Assembly (NCBI GenBank): GCA_963757065.1
Contig: CAVWQC010000007.1
Coordinates: forward strand, 992,001-1,056,000
DNA: 64,000 nucleotides
Source: PNON01 sp963757065
GTDB taxonomy: Bacteria; Chloroflexota; Anaerolineae; Anaerolineales; Anaerolineaceae
Direction of reading: 5' to 3'
Part shown: in pieces, positions 19,407-28,887 of the stretch
Numbering within the stretch: position 1 is the stretch's first letter
Layout: the number at the start of each line of letters is the position of its first letter
Notes under the pieces: generated by a model
The model's input: only the letters and a program-made list of their open reading frames with translations
The model's database searches: none
Told to the model about the DNA's origin: nothing
Translations under genes and position numbers: made by a program

Positions 19407-21129
19407 ATTTATTCGATTTGTCATAAAGTTATTAATGCCTGTCATCTGGCAGTCGTTATTTGCCATTCTATTGGGGATTATTACCACCATTTCTGGAATG
19501 GGGCTAATTGCTACAAGCATGTACTTAATAAGTTTTGCAGCTCTGCAGCCATCCATTTCCGAATTACAGGTCGCAATTATCGGTGTTCGGTTTTTTGGCC
19601 TTACCAGGAGTGTTTTCCGGTATTTGGAACGGATCAGCAGTCATTCGGTCAATCTGAGGATGGTAAGTTCTCTGCGGGTTTGGTTCTATGAACGAATAGA
19701 AAGATTAGTCCCATCCAGGACGACCAATTTGCAGAGTGGAGAACTCACAACCAGGGTAATGCAAGATGTGGAAGTTTTGGATCAATTCTTTATTCGGGTT
19801 GTTGCTCCACCTTTGATTGCAATTGTGATTATCATTGTTCTATCAGTATTCATAGCCAGCATTAATTTTCGGCTTGGCTGGATCACATTCTTCAGTATGA
19901 CAGGGATGGGATTAATCATTTTCCTTTCATCAACCGTAATCCATAAAAAAATGCTTGGGAATTTCTCAACTAACAGGGAGAAACTTTATGCGTTTATGAC
20001 AAACCTTGTGGAAGGTATTGCGGATATACGGATCAATGGGAAAGCAGACATCTTCCAACATCTTTTTGATCACCGCGTAAATGGTTTCACAGAGGTCCAA
20101 AACAAATCGATTTTGGCGAATGCTTTTCTGAATGCATTAATCCCTTTTGCAAGTGGGCTGGGTATGCTCATTGTTTTCGTTGCCGCTGCCCGGTCAGCCC
20201 AAATCCAATTAATTGACCCTAAACTAGTCGGGGTGACTGCTTTACTTGTAATGGCTGGCTATGAGGTGTTTCAGTCATTTCCACAATTGGGATCAAACCT
20301 GGTTCGATCTGAACAGGCAGTAACCCGATTGTTTGAAATCGTAGACCAGGTACCAGATATTATCAGCCCCGACCTCCCTCAGACGATCAATCATTTTCAT
20401 TCACTGGATATCGAGCATTTATGTTTTCATTATCCAGGATCAAATCAGTTGGTTCTTAATGAGTTTTCTTTGCACCTGATAGCAGGAAAAAAGATAGCTT
20501 TGGTTGGTCCGAGCGGAGCAGGAAAGACAAGTTTAAAAAATATTCTCCACAGGTTCTGGGAATATTCTTCTGGCAGTATTAACATAAATGGAATCGACCT
20601 CAGGAATTTATCACAGAGTGATATTCGAAATATCATCCGGTCAAGTTCACAGAAACCATATTTCTTTCCGGCATCGATTCTGGAAAATCTGAGATTGGCA
20701 CGTCCAGATGCGACTCGCGAAGAAATGGTGGAAGCGCTAAATGCTTCTCAATGCATGGAATGGGTTTCTGCGCTGCCATCAGGTCTGGATACGTTTATTG
20801 GAAATAGAGGAATGCTGCTAAGCGAAGGACAGAGGCAAAGGCTGGATATCGCCAGAACCTTAATCTCTGGTTCAGATTTGCTGATCCTGGATGAGCCCTT
20901 TGCTGGAATCGACCCAATTACTGAAAGGGCTTTAAATCGATCTGTCCTAAATGCAACAGGAAAGAAAACTTTATTATTGATCACACATCACCTGGCAGAT
21001 TTGGAAATGTATGACGAAATACTTTTCCTTTCAAATGGAAAGATCATCGAAAAAGGATCTTCGGACCAGTTGATGAGACTGTCTGGAGAGTATTCCCGGA
21101 TGAAACAAATTCAAAAAGGAATTATTTGA
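19393..21129 (+). CDS. cydC: Thiol reductant ABC exporter, CydC-like subunit
   Basis: About 578 residues from a GTG at 19393, which has GGAG six bases upstream. A further in-frame GTG at 19360 would overlap cydD by 47 bases and has no such site. The protein has six membrane helices followed by an ATPase domain: Walker A GPSGAGKTS, signature LSEGQRQRLDIARTL and Walker B LLILDEPFAGIDPITE, then a switch His in ITHHLADLEM. It forms a heterodimer with CydD. The ILENLRLARPDA segment and the position after cydD fit CydC. This is the last gene of cydABDC; no strong terminator is visible before the yvcK promoter. Confidence 0.9.
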   Translation: MIRIKFIRFVIKLLMPVIWQSLFAILLGIITTISGMGLIATSMYLISFAALQPSISELQVAIIGVRFFGLTRSVFRYLERISSHSVNLRMVSSLRVWFYERIERLVPSRTTNLQSGELTTRVMQDVEVLDQFFIRVVAPPLIAIVIIIVLSVFIASINFRLGWITFFSMTGMGLIIFLSSTVIHKKMLGNFSTNREKLYAFMTNLVEGIADIRINGKADIFQHLFDHRVNGFTEVQNKSILANAFLNALIPFASGLGMLIVFVAAARSAQIQLIDPKLVGVTALLVMAGYEVFQSFPQLGSNLVRSEQAVTRLFEIVDQVPDIISPDLPQTINHFHSLDIEHLCFHYPGSNQLVLNEFSLHLIAGKKIALVGPSGAGKTSLKNILHRFWEYSSGSININGIDLRNLSQSDIRNIIRSSSQKPYFFPASILENLRLARPDATREEMVEALNASQCMEWVSALPSGLDTFIGNRGMLLSEGQRQRLDIARTLISGSDLLILDEPFAGIDPITERALNRSVLNATGKKTLLLITHHLADLEMYDEILFLSNGKIIEKGSSDQLMRLSGEYSRMKQIQKGII

Positions 21130-21193
21130 TTCGATCAATATCCGCAGAATAATAATGCAATTTTAATAAAACTGGTGATTGCCTGATCTATCG

Positions 21194-21222
21194 TTGACGA
21201 TGAACCGATTCACTGCTATCAT
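21194..21222 (+). promoter_or_regulatory. Sigma-70-type promoter for yvcK, placing the start at or next to the ATG
   Basis: TTGACG (21194-21199), a 17-base spacer and TATCAT (21217-21222). The ATG of yvcK is at 21232, nine bases after the -10 box, so the predicted transcript begins at or within about two bases of the start codon. No ribosome binding site is present. Confidence 0.6.
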
Positions 21223-21231
21223 AATTTTGCG

Positions 21232-22575
21232 ATGAAGAATAATGAGACTTGGATAAATAAATTTTCCCGTACGCTTAGAAGGGAAGCCCGTTGGTTGATG
21301 CCTGGAATCGGGGTAAAACGCTGGGTGATAATCATCCTGGTCGGTGTTACGTCTCTTGCACTCGGGATCGCCTTTATGCTGATCAATATCTATCGGACAG
21401 TTCCCGAATCGTTTGTTTCAACTGTCATAGCTTTCGTCTCACTTCAATTCCTAAACAGGTTATTGCGTGCCTTTATTTTCGGGATCATTGGTTTACTTTT
21501 GGTTGTTTATGGCTTCTGGGGATTAAATCGTTCATTATTGAGACCATTCATTCAACCTGGTAAAGCTATCATTGATACCGTTTCTGCATATTATAAAAAA
21601 GAAAAAGGCCCCAGGATGGTTGTAATAGGCGGGGGCACAGGACTGGCAACTTTGTTAAGAGGGTTAAAAGCTTATACGAAGAATTTAACTGCCATTGTCA
21701 CAGTTGCTGACGATGGTGGTTCATCTGGTGAATTGAGAAAGAATATGGGGGTTCTACCTCCCGGAGATATTAGAAATTGTCTGGCAGCATTATCTGATGA
21801 TGAAGAGTTATTAACTCAACTTTTCCAATACCGGTTTTCGGATGCAACCGGTTTGGATGGACACTCGTTAGGCAATTTATTTATTACCGGTCTGGCAGAG
21901 ATAACGGGCAGCTTTGAAGAAGCTGTTGCCGAGAGCGGCAGGGTATTGGCAGTTCAAGGTCGGGTATTACCATCAACACTTATGGATGTTCACCTAACTG
22001 CTGATATTGAAGTTCCAGAAAAAGTAAGTCGGATGAGGGTCAAAGGAGAATCAAAGATTCCAAAAGCAGCCGGCCAAATAAAACGTATCTGGCTTGAACC
22101 AGATAAACCGCCAGCCTATCCACCTGCGATCCAGGAAATTCTTTCAGCAGACCTATTGATCATTGGCCCCGGCTCACTTTACACCAGCATCCTGCCAAAC
22201 TTGCTTGTCCCGGATATTGTAGAAGCCATTAAGGCCAGCAAGGCTCTGAAATTCTATGTTTGTAATATTGCCACCCAACCAGGTGAGACTGATGGTTACA
22301 GCAGCGGAGATCATGTTTCCACAATTGAAAAACATGTGGGGGGACGTTTGTTTGATCTGATCATCTGCAACGATGGCACTGAAGGAGACCTACCAGAGGG
22401 AATTGACCGGGTCCTTTTAGATTCAAATCTCGAACGTAACTATCCGATATATCGAACTGATTTGACGGATACCAGTAATCCATTACGGCACGATTCCGTC
22501 AAGCTTGCTCAGGTGATAATGGATATATATTTTGACCGGACTGGTCCCCTTCCTGAAAGAGAAGCAACTGCATAA
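21232..22575 (+). CDS. yvcK: YvcK/CofD-like protein (gluconeogenesis factor family) with N-terminal membrane segments
   Basis: 447 residues. The C-terminal part (about 125-440) is a YvcK domain: MVVIGGGTGLATLLRGLK, VTVADDGGSSGELR, LPPGDIRNCLAALS, GHSLGNLFITGLAE and GPGSLYTSILPNL. YvcK proteins bind UDP-sugars and are needed for growth on gluconeogenic carbon sources and for cell shape in Bacillus and Mycobacterium. Unlike Bacillus YvcK, this one has about 120 extra N-terminal residues with two predicted membrane helices (VIIILVGVTSLALGIAF and AFIFGIIGLLLVVYGF). It should therefore be tethered to the membrane with the catalytic-type domain inside. It precedes gap and pgk, which fits a link to central carbon flow. 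ATG 21232 has no ribosome binding site. Confidence 0.88.
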   Translation: MKNNETWINKFSRTLRREARWLMPGIGVKRWVIIILVGVTSLALGIAFMLINIYRTVPESFVSTVIAFVSLQFLNRLLRAFIFGIIGLLLVVYGFWGLNRSLLRPFIQPGKAIIDTVSAYYKKEKGPRMVVIGGGTGLATLLRGLKAYTKNLTAIVTVADDGGSSGELRKNMGVLPPGDIRNCLAALSDDEELLTQLFQYRFSDATGLDGHSLGNLFITGLAEITGSFEEAVAESGRVLAVQGRVLPSTLMDVHLTADIEVPEKVSRMRVKGESKIPKAAGQIKRIWLEPDKPPAYPPAIQEILSADLLIIGPGSLYTSILPNLLVPDIVEAIKASKALKFYVCNIATQPGETDGYSSGDHVSTIEKHVGGRLFDLIICNDGTEGDLPEGIDRVLLDSNLERNYPIYRTDLTDTSNPLRHDSVKLAQVIMDIYFDRTGPLPEREATA

Positions 22576-22666
22576 ATGAAGTTGTCTATTCATTTGCCCA
22601 AATATAATGGGTGTGATAAAATTTTATGAATTTGGTATCATTACAAAATTTTATGGAGGTGTTTAC

Positions 22667-23719
22667 ATGGCAGTACGCGTAGGTATCAATGGTTTTGGAC
22701 GAGTTGGTCGTCAGGTGTTAAAAGCAATGTTGGATTTCCATGGTGATAAGCTGGAAGTAGTAGCAATCAATGACCTTTTTGATGCAAAAACAAATGCTCA
22801 TCTATTTAAATATGACTCTAATTACGGTATTTACTCTGGAGCCGTTGAGGTAGATGGAAATGATATTGTCGTCAATGGGAAGAAATTAAAAGTCTTTGCT
22901 GAAAAAGATCCGGGAGCTCTACCCTGGAAAGACCTCGGTGTCGATATTGTGGTTGAATCAACCGGTGTATTTACAGACGCTATCGGAGATCCCGCCAAGG
23001 GTAAAGCTGGCGCTAATGTTCATATTACAAAAGGTGGTGCTAAAAAAGTAATCATTTCTGCACCAGCCAAAAATGAAGACATAACTGTTGTTTTAGGTGT
23101 AAACGAAGATAAATACGACACCTCCAAACATCATGTTGTTTCCAATGCAAGCTGTACAACCAACTGCCTGGCACCTGTTGTAAAGATCGTTCATAACAAC
23201 TGGGGAATACAATATGCAGTGATGACAACCATTCACTCTTATACAAACGACCAGGTTATCCTGGATCAAGGCCATAAGAAAGAATTACGCCGATCACGGG
23301 CTGCCGGATTGAATATCATTCCAACCAGCACCGGTGCGGCCAAAGCCATTGCCCTGGTCATTCCTGAACTCAAGGGTAAATTTGACGGCTTCTCTATGCG
23401 GGTTCCCTCCCCAACCGTTTCAGTTGTGGACTTGGTTGCAACAGTTGAAAAACCTGTCACAAAAGAAGAACTCAATGCAGCATTTGTCCAGGCATCCAAA
23501 GGTACTTTAAAAGGTATCCTGGGTGTCACGACCGGTGAATATGGGGATCCATTGGTTTCAACCGATTTCAAGGGTGACCCCAGGTCATCCATAGTTGACT
23601 TGACTTACAATATGGTCATGGGTGGTAACCTGATCAAGGTTGTTGCCTGGTATGACAATGAGTGGGGTTATTCCTGCCGAACAGCTGACCTCGCTGCATT
23701 AATGGCAAAATTCCTTTAA
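22667..23719 (+). CDS. gap: Glyceraldehyde-3-phosphate dehydrogenase, type I
   Basis: 350 residues. The NAD-binding start VRVGINGFGRVGRQ and the active-site SNASCTTNCLAPV with its catalytic Cys are clear, as are the catalytic His in TTIHSYTNDQ and the C-terminal WYDNEWGYSCR. The enzyme oxidises glyceraldehyde-3-phosphate to 1,3-bisphosphoglycerate with NAD and phosphate. The ATG at 22667 is chosen because GGAGGT lies six bases before it; the frame is open further upstream (to 22607), but that part lacks family similarity. The next gene, pgk, uses its product. Confidence 0.97.
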   Translation: MAVRVGINGFGRVGRQVLKAMLDFHGDKLEVVAINDLFDAKTNAHLFKYDSNYGIYSGAVEVDGNDIVVNGKKLKVFAEKDPGALPWKDLGVDIVVESTGVFTDAIGDPAKGKAGANVHITKGGAKKVIISAPAKNEDITVVLGVNEDKYDTSKHHVVSNASCTTNCLAPVVKIVHNNWGIQYAVMTTIHSYTNDQVILDQGHKKELRRSRAAGLNIIPTSTGAAKAIALVIPELKGKFDGFSMRVPSPTVSVVDLVATVEKPVTKEELNAAFVQASKGTLKGILGVTTGEYGDPLVSTDFKGDPRSSIVDLTYNMVMGGNLIKVVAWYDNEWGYSCRTADLAALMAKFL

Positions 23720-23757
23720 GATTATGGAGGCTATTCGTAGCCGAATTCAATAATAAA

Positions 23758-23791
23758 AAGGCGTGACGTTCCAATCGGAGCGTTGCGCCTT
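23758..23791 (+). terminator. Long hairpin between gap and pgk, possible attenuator or processing site
   Basis: AAGGCGTGACGTTCC pairs with GGAGCGTTGCGCCTT in a 15-bp stem (three wobble pairs, 4-base loop). The following bases (CATTTCATTT) are only moderately T-rich, so this may be a leaky terminator or an mRNA-stability element that sets the gap:pgk ratio rather than a full stop. Confidence 0.55.
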
Positions 23792-23817
23792 CATTTCATT
23801 TCGTACTGGAGGGTGAT

Positions 23818-24993
23818 ATGTTCAATAAGAAAACCGTTGTGGATCTGGATGTTAAAGGTAAGAAAGTATTCGTCCGTGTAGATTTTAATGTGCCAATCAA
23901 AGAGGGTGTTGTTGGTGATGATACCCGCATACGTGCTGCTTTACCAACAATCGAGTATTTATTAAAACATGGAGCTGCTGTCATCCTGGCTTCCCATCTT
24001 GGAAGGCCAAAAGGCGGACCTGAGGCAAAATACAGTCTCAAACCAGTTGCCGATTATCTGGCTAAATTACTTGGAAAACCAGTTGCATTCGCGGAAGACT
24101 GCATTGGCCCAAAAGCCGAAGAAGCTGCCAAAGTTCTGAAGCCAGGCGAAGTTCTTGTGCTTGAAAATACACGCTTCCATGCAGAAGAAGAAGCTAACGA
24201 CCAGACAATGGCAAAAGCCTTGGCTTCACTGGCAGATCTTTATGTAAATGATGCATTCGGAACAGCACATCGTGCACATGCATCGACAGAGGGAGTAGCC
24301 CGTTATCTACCCGCTGCTGCTGGTTTTTTGCTTGAAAAAGAGATTAAATACCTCGGGCAGGCAGTTGCTGAGCCTAAAAAGCCTTTTGTTGCCATCCTGG
24401 GTGGTGCCAAGATCAGCGATAAAATCGGTGTGATCAAGAACCTGTTGATCAAAGCAGATACGATCCTCATCGGCGGTGGAATGGCTAATACCTTTTTCAA
24501 AGCCGAAGGGTATGATATGGCGGATTCGCTGGTGGAAGACACAGCTCTGGATACAGCCAAAGAATTATTAAAAAATGCTGATGGAAAACTGCGATTACCG
24601 GTAGATGTCGTAATTGCTGACAAGTTTGAAGAAGGTGCTGCCCATAAAGTTGTAGGTGTAGGAAATATTCCTGCCGGCTGGCGAATTTTGGATATCGGTC
24701 CTGACACCGTAAATTCATACGCAAAAGTATTAAAAACTGCCGGGACAATCGTCTGGAATGGCCCAATGGGTGTCTTTGAATTCCCTGAGTTTGCCAAAGG
24801 CACTTATGGTGTGGCAAAAGCGGTAGCCGGATCTGAAGCGATCAGCATCATAGGTGGGGGTGAGTCTGTAGCAGCCATACAGCAGTCAGGATTGGCAGAT
24901 CAGATCACACATATTTCTACCGGTGGTGGCGCATCTCTTGAAATGTTAGAAGGTTTGGTTCTACCAGGTGTTGCAGCGCTACTTGACAAGTAG
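23818..24993 (+). CDS. pgk: Phosphoglycerate kinase
   Basis: 391 residues, usual length. The enzyme transfers phosphate from 1,3-bisphosphoglycerate to ADP. Conserved segments are VFVRVDFNVPI, the substrate-binding LASHLGRPKG, ENTRFHAEE, the NDAFGTAHRAHAST loop, ILGGAKISDKI, WNGPMGVFE and the C-terminal IIGGGES and STGGGASLE nucleotide loops. GGAGGG lies four bases before the ATG. It follows gap after a 98-base spacer containing a hairpin. Confidence 0.97.
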   Translation: MFNKKTVVDLDVKGKKVFVRVDFNVPIKEGVVGDDTRIRAALPTIEYLLKHGAAVILASHLGRPKGGPEAKYSLKPVADYLAKLLGKPVAFAEDCIGPKAEEAAKVLKPGEVLVLENTRFHAEEEANDQTMAKALASLADLYVNDAFGTAHRAHASTEGVARYLPAAAGFLLEKEIKYLGQAVAEPKKPFVAILGGAKISDKIGVIKNLLIKADTILIGGGMANTFFKAEGYDMADSLVEDTALDTAKELLKNADGKLRLPVDVVIADKFEEGAAHKVVGVGNIPAGWRILDIGPDTVNSYAKVLKTAGTIVWNGPMGVFEFPEFAKGTYGVAKAVAGSEAISIIGGGESVAAIQQSGLADQITHISTGGGASLEMLEGLVLPGVAALLDK

Positions 24994-25031
24994 GATAATA
25001 ATAATTGGAATTTAATTAAAAGGAGGATATT

Positions 25032-25475
25032 ATGAAAAAATCACTAGTCCGTTTAATCCTGGCACTTGCAGGGCTAATGCTATTAGGCTTTTTAGTAATC
25101 CAGCTGGTACCTTACGGTAAGGATCATACAAATCCTCCCGTAACATATCAACCTGCCTGGGATTCACCTCGCACAGAACAATTGGTCAAAGCTGCCTGTT
25201 ATGATTGCCACAGCAGTGAAACAAAATGGCCGTGGTACTCAAACGTTGCTCCTATGTCATGGCTTCTTTATCAAGATGTCACAAAAGCTCGTGCGAATTT
25301 CAATTTTAATGAAATGACACCTGAAATTGCCCGAAATTGGGTGGGAGACATGGTAGAGAAAATTGGTGATAATAGTATGCCGCCATCACGTTATACCATG
25401 ATTCATCCAGAGGCCAGATTCTCGGCAGCTGAACGTCAGGATCTTATCAATGGTTTACTGGCTACATTTAAATAA
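25032..25475 (+). CDS. Membrane-anchored haem-binding domain protein (CxxCH)
   Basis: 147 residues. An N-terminal hydrophobic helix (about 5-28, LILALAGLMLLGFLVIQLV) anchors or exports the protein. A single c-type haem site, CYDCH, follows near residue 57 in a context (SSETKWPWYSNVAPMSWL) typical of the small haem-binding domain family Haem_bd. The conserved tail includes NSMPPSRYTMIHPEARFS. These proteins are thought to carry one c-type haem outside the membrane; the partner is unknown. AGGAGGATATT precedes the ATG. It sits 38 bases after pgk, but there is no obvious metabolic link. Confidence 0.82.
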   Translation: MKKSLVRLILALAGLMLLGFLVIQLVPYGKDHTNPPVTYQPAWDSPRTEQLVKAACYDCHSSETKWPWYSNVAPMSWLLYQDVTKARANFNFNEMTPEIARNWVGDMVEKIGDNSMPPSRYTMIHPEARFSAAERQDLINGLLATFK

Positions 25476-25504
25476 TCAACTTATCCGTAAAAGTTTTTGA
25501 AATA

Positions 25505-25541
25505 TTACCGCGTGTCCGGAAAACTCCCTGGCATGCGGTAA
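25505..25541 (+). other. Inverted repeat downstream of the haem-binding protein gene
   Basis: TTACCGCGTG (25505-25514) pairs with CATGCGGTAA (25532-25541), with one G-U pair and a 17-base loop. It is not followed by a T run, so it is either a weak terminator or an operator. The function is not resolvable from sequence. Confidence 0.4.
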
Positions 25542-25645
25542 CTCATTAAATATATTGGCGGAGATTCGGGAACAAAATGCTTGTTATTATCGTTAACATT
25601 TTACCAAAAACGATATTGCGTTTTAATTAATAACAGCGAGGTAAA

Positions 25646-26833
25646 ATGAAATCTAAAAAGGTAATATTTTTCGGTATAGCAATTCTGGCATTAGCAGGTG
25701 TCGCCTGTAATATGTCAGCTGGAAGCCTGATTGGAAGTCAACCAGCCGCAGCATATACACAGGCAGCGAAAACAATTGTTGCACAATTAACATACTCTGT
25801 AGTAGAAACGTTTGTTGCTCAAAAAACTGAGGAAGCCAATCTGGCGTTAACCCCTCAAACTCCATCAGCAACACCAACAACAGCTCCAACTTCAACACCA
25901 CTACCGACACAGGTACCACCGACTGCGACAAATACACCATTACCACCCACATACACACCCAGGCCACTTCCTTGTGATTGGGCACAATATGTAGCTGACG
26001 TTACCATCGAGGATGGGACTGTCATCCCGGCTGGTCAAGGATTCTATAAGACCTGGAGGTTGAAAAATATAGGTACATGTACCTGGACCACAGATTATGA
26101 CCTTATCTATTCATATGGTGATCGTATGAGTGGTGCCAAGGTGGTACCCCTAACTTATGATGTGGCACCAGGACACACCATTGATGTGGCAGTTTATCTC
26201 ACAGCACCTGATACTAAAGGTGAATATAAGGGCTATTGGAAGCTTCGTGATGAAAGTGGTAATACCTTTGGTATTGGCAATGATTATGATACTGAATTCT
26301 GGGTCGATATACTTGTGAAGCATGCTGCCGGCCCATATGATACTCCATTTGATTTTGTAGCCAATTACTGTCTGGGTCAGTGGAGCAATGATACACACAT
26401 CCTACCATGCCCTGGAAACTCAGCATCATTAGGTGGTTTTGTAATCAAACTAAAGAATCCTGACCTTGAAAAAGGTGGTGTTGATAATGAGCCTGCACTT
26501 TGGGCACATCCGGAATTCATTAAAAATGGTACTATCATCGGTGAATACCCAGCGATCCTAATCCAGGATGGTGATTACTTTATTACAACTTTGGGTTGTT
26601 TGAAGGACGCAACGGCTTGTAATGTTGTTTTCGACCTCAGTTATTCAGCGGATGATGGTCCTGTCACCAGTCTGGGAACATGGACAGAGACTTACGATAA
26701 AGTATTGACCCATGTTAATATTGATCTTTCTCCTTTGAAAGGTAAATCTGTCGTATTCTACCTGACAGTGGACGCTAATGGAACCTATAAGGGTGATGAT
26801 GCTTTCTGGTTGGCACCAGCGATCCGTAATTAA
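25646..26833 (+). CDS. Lipoprotein with NBR1-Ig-like domain
   Basis: 395 residues. The N-terminus is a lipoprotein signal (FFGIAILALAGVAC, Cys near 21). A Pro/Thr-rich spacer (about 70-110) follows, then an NBR1-type Ig-like domain (about 112-225) with IPAGQGFYKTWRLKNIGTC and GEYKGYWKLRDESG. The second half (about 235-395) looks like another beta-sandwich, with a carbohydrate- or ligand-binding appearance, but I do not recognise it. NBR1-Ig-like repeats are frequent in surface lipoproteins of Anaerolineae (recalled knowledge). The role is probably adhesion or ligand binding outside the cell. A strong terminator follows. Confidence 0.8.
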   Translation: MKSKKVIFFGIAILALAGVACNMSAGSLIGSQPAAAYTQAAKTIVAQLTYSVVETFVAQKTEEANLALTPQTPSATPTTAPTSTPLPTQVPPTATNTPLPPTYTPRPLPCDWAQYVADVTIEDGTVIPAGQGFYKTWRLKNIGTCTWTTDYDLIYSYGDRMSGAKVVPLTYDVAPGHTIDVAVYLTAPDTKGEYKGYWKLRDESGNTFGIGNDYDTEFWVDILVKHAAGPYDTPFDFVANYCLGQWSNDTHILPCPGNSASLGGFVIKLKNPDLEKGGVDNEPALWAHPEFIKNGTIIGEYPAILIQDGDYFITTLGCLKDATACNVVFDLSYSADDGPVTSLGTWTETYDKVLTHVNIDLSPLKGKSVVFYLTVDANGTYKGDDAFWLAPAIRN

Positions 26834-26883
26834 TGCACAGGATGGATTGTTCAATCTAAAAACAAGAAATAAGATAAATGCTT

Positions 26884-26918
26884 AAAGAGATGAAAATTAA
26901 TTTTCATCTCTTTTTCTA
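26884..26918 (+). terminator. Intrinsic terminator after the NBR1-Ig lipoprotein gene
   Basis: A perfect palindrome (AAAGAGATGAAAATT with its complement, 26884-26913) followed by further T residues. The strong stem and poly-T make it a clear terminator; the AT-rich stem could also work on the other strand. Confidence 0.9.
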
Positions 26919-27021
26919 ATTACCTATCATGAAAACCTATATTTTATGGTGTGAATTTATATATCTATTTGTTCTTTTTCGTAGCTGATTAGAAACTTGA
27001 AAAGTATTTATCAAGACTTTA

Positions 27022-27050
27022 TTGTGATAATTTTGTCCAACTGCTATAAT
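27022..27050 (+). promoter_or_regulatory. Promoter of the Ser/Thr kinase gene
   Basis: TTGTGA (27022-27027), 17-base spacer, TATAAT (27045-27050). The predicted transcript start near 27057 leaves a short leader holding GGAGG (27062-27066) before the ATG at 27073. Confidence 0.6.
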
Positions 27051-27072
27051 CATTCAATCCGTGGAGGATCGT

Positions 27073-28872
27073 ATGCCTTTTGTGATTGGAGAAAACATAG
27101 GTCCATACCGACTGGTTGAGCAACTAGGCCAGGGCGGAATGGCAACGGTTTTTAAAGCGTACCATCCGGAATTGGACAGGTATGTAGCCATAAAAGCTCT
27201 CCATCCAGCTTTTGCTGAAGACGACACTTTCCTGGCAAGGTTCCAGCGGGAAGCCAGGGTTGTAGCCAAACTTGAACATCCCAATATTGTTCCCATATAC
27301 GATTATTCCCAATATGAAAATCGGCCTTACCTGGTGATGAAATATATAGAAGGTGAGACACTAAAAGCGAGAATTTCAAATGGGATCATCCCCATGGAAG
27401 AAAGCTTGCGAATAATAGAAACGATAGGTAGTGCTCTTCAGTATGCGCACGAAAAAAATGTTTTACATCGGGATATTAAACCTTCCAATGTATTGATCTC
27501 TAAAGATAACCAGGTATATTTGACAGATTTTGGATTGGCCAGGATGGCGCAATCCAGTGATAAGACCCTAACGACAGATATGATGATCGGTACTCCACAA
27601 TATATATCTCCGGAACAGGCACTTGCAAAACAGGACCTGGATACCCGGACAGATATCTATTCATTGGGTGTAGTGATTTATGAATTATTAGTTGGAAAAG
27701 TACCTTTCACTGCGGATACACCGTTCGCCATCGTTCATGATCACATATACACACCGCTTCCTCTTCCCCGAACCATTAACCCGGGTCTAACTGAATCCAC
27801 CGAAAGTGTATTACTTAAAGCATTAGCAAAGGATAAAGAAGATCGTTACAGTAATGTTTCATCGATGATTGAAGCATTAGAAGGATCTATAACATCATCC
27901 AACATGGGAAGTACCGTCAAGAAAGTAAAATCTCCCAAACCTTCAGTATCTGAATTAACTGGTGGTAACATCGGTAATACTGAAAGTACAGCGGTGGTTA
28001 AGAAACCGGCAATTCAACAGGCAACAAAACAGCCCGGCAATAACAGGAAGTTGGTCTTATGGCTGGTTGGAATTTCGGCTGCAGCACTAATGGTCACTTT
28101 TGTGGTTTTACTTGTTATTTTTCTACCCAAATTATTTCCCGCTACTGAAATCGTTCCAACCCTTGCTCCTACTGCAGTTATCACTGAACCGGTAGCTGCT
28201 ATTGTAGCAACACCATCCTTACAGCAGGACCCGACCCCGACTCAGACTGCGGTCAAGCGTGTGGCAACTCTTCCATTTGAAATGACCCCCGATCAGTTAA
28301 ATGCATGGGAATTATTAATAAAAGCTGTTGCTCAACTAGATCAAGGTGCTTCACTTCAAGCATTGGGCAATCTTGACCGGATGCAAAAAATTGCCGGAGA
28401 TGACATTGATTATTATGTTAAAGCCGGGGATAATATGGTTTCGCGCGAAAAATGGGGCATAGCAGCATATTTGTACCTGAATCTTTATCGTATAGAGGGA
28501 GAATCATTAAAAGCAGAACATTACGATCGAATTGCTGAGAGTCTTTATAAAGCCGGAAAAGAGCCACAATCTGCATTGATCTTCACCCTGCAGACTGATG
28601 AAAGGCCTTTATTCCAGATCTCCAAAGCCAGGTATGAACTTTACAATGGGAGTCCGGATAAATCGCGAGAGGTATTGAATGCCCTGACAAAACTGCCAAA
28701 TGTAGATAAGGATTTCCCGCAAGTCCACCTGGTGGAAGCAGAATACTTTATTTACGAGAGCCACCTTTCGGATGCCAGACAAGTGTTATTGAAACTTTTG
28801 GAAAGAAAAAATCTAGCTTCATGGATCATTACGGAAGCCAATAATATATTATCGAGTAATAATCTTCAATAG
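27073..28872 (+). CDS. Transmembrane serine/threonine protein kinase (PknB-like) with extracytoplasmic C-terminal domain
   Basis: 599 residues from the ATG at 27073 (GGAGG six bases upstream). The kinase domain (about 10-275) is complete: glycine loop GQGGMATVF, Lys41 in VAIK, catalytic HRDIKPSNV with Asp near 134, DFG in LTDFGLARM, and GTPQYISPEQ in the activation segment. A Thr/Lys-rich juxtamembrane region is followed by one membrane helix (about 328-350). The external part has a Thr/Pro linker and then helical repeats (about 400-599) that resemble TPR-like units rather than PASTA domains. This suggests sensing by protein-protein contact rather than peptidoglycan binding (inference). It is followed 15 bases later by tpiA, so kinase and triosephosphate isomerase may be co-transcribed. 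Confidence 0.88.
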   Translation: MPFVIGENIGPYRLVEQLGQGGMATVFKAYHPELDRYVAIKALHPAFAEDDTFLARFQREARVVAKLEHPNIVPIYDYSQYENRPYLVMKYIEGETLKARISNGIIPMEESLRIIETIGSALQYAHEKNVLHRDIKPSNVLISKDNQVYLTDFGLARMAQSSDKTLTTDMMIGTPQYISPEQALAKQDLDTRTDIYSLGVVIYELLVGKVPFTADTPFAIVHDHIYTPLPLPRTINPGLTESTESVLLKALAKDKEDRYSNVSSMIEALEGSITSSNMGSTVKKVKSPKPSVSELTGGNIGNTESTAVVKKPAIQQATKQPGNNRKLVLWLVGISAAALMVTFVVLLVIFLPKLFPATEIVPTLAPTAVITEPVAAIVATPSLQQDPTPTQTAVKRVATLPFEMTPDQLNAWELLIKAVAQLDQGASLQALGNLDRMQKIAGDDIDYYVKAGDNMVSREKWGIAAYLYLNLYRIEGESLKAEHYDRIAESLYKAGKEPQSALIFTLQTDERPLFQISKARYELYNGSPDKSREVLNALTKLPNVDKDFPQVHLVEAEYFIYESHLSDARQVLLKLLERKNLASWIITEANNILSSNNLQ

Positions 28873-28887
28873 GAATGGAGAATTGAA

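Noticed and set aside
22607..22666. Extended N-terminus for gap
   Set aside because: The Rossmann start and GGAGGT site place the true start at 22667.
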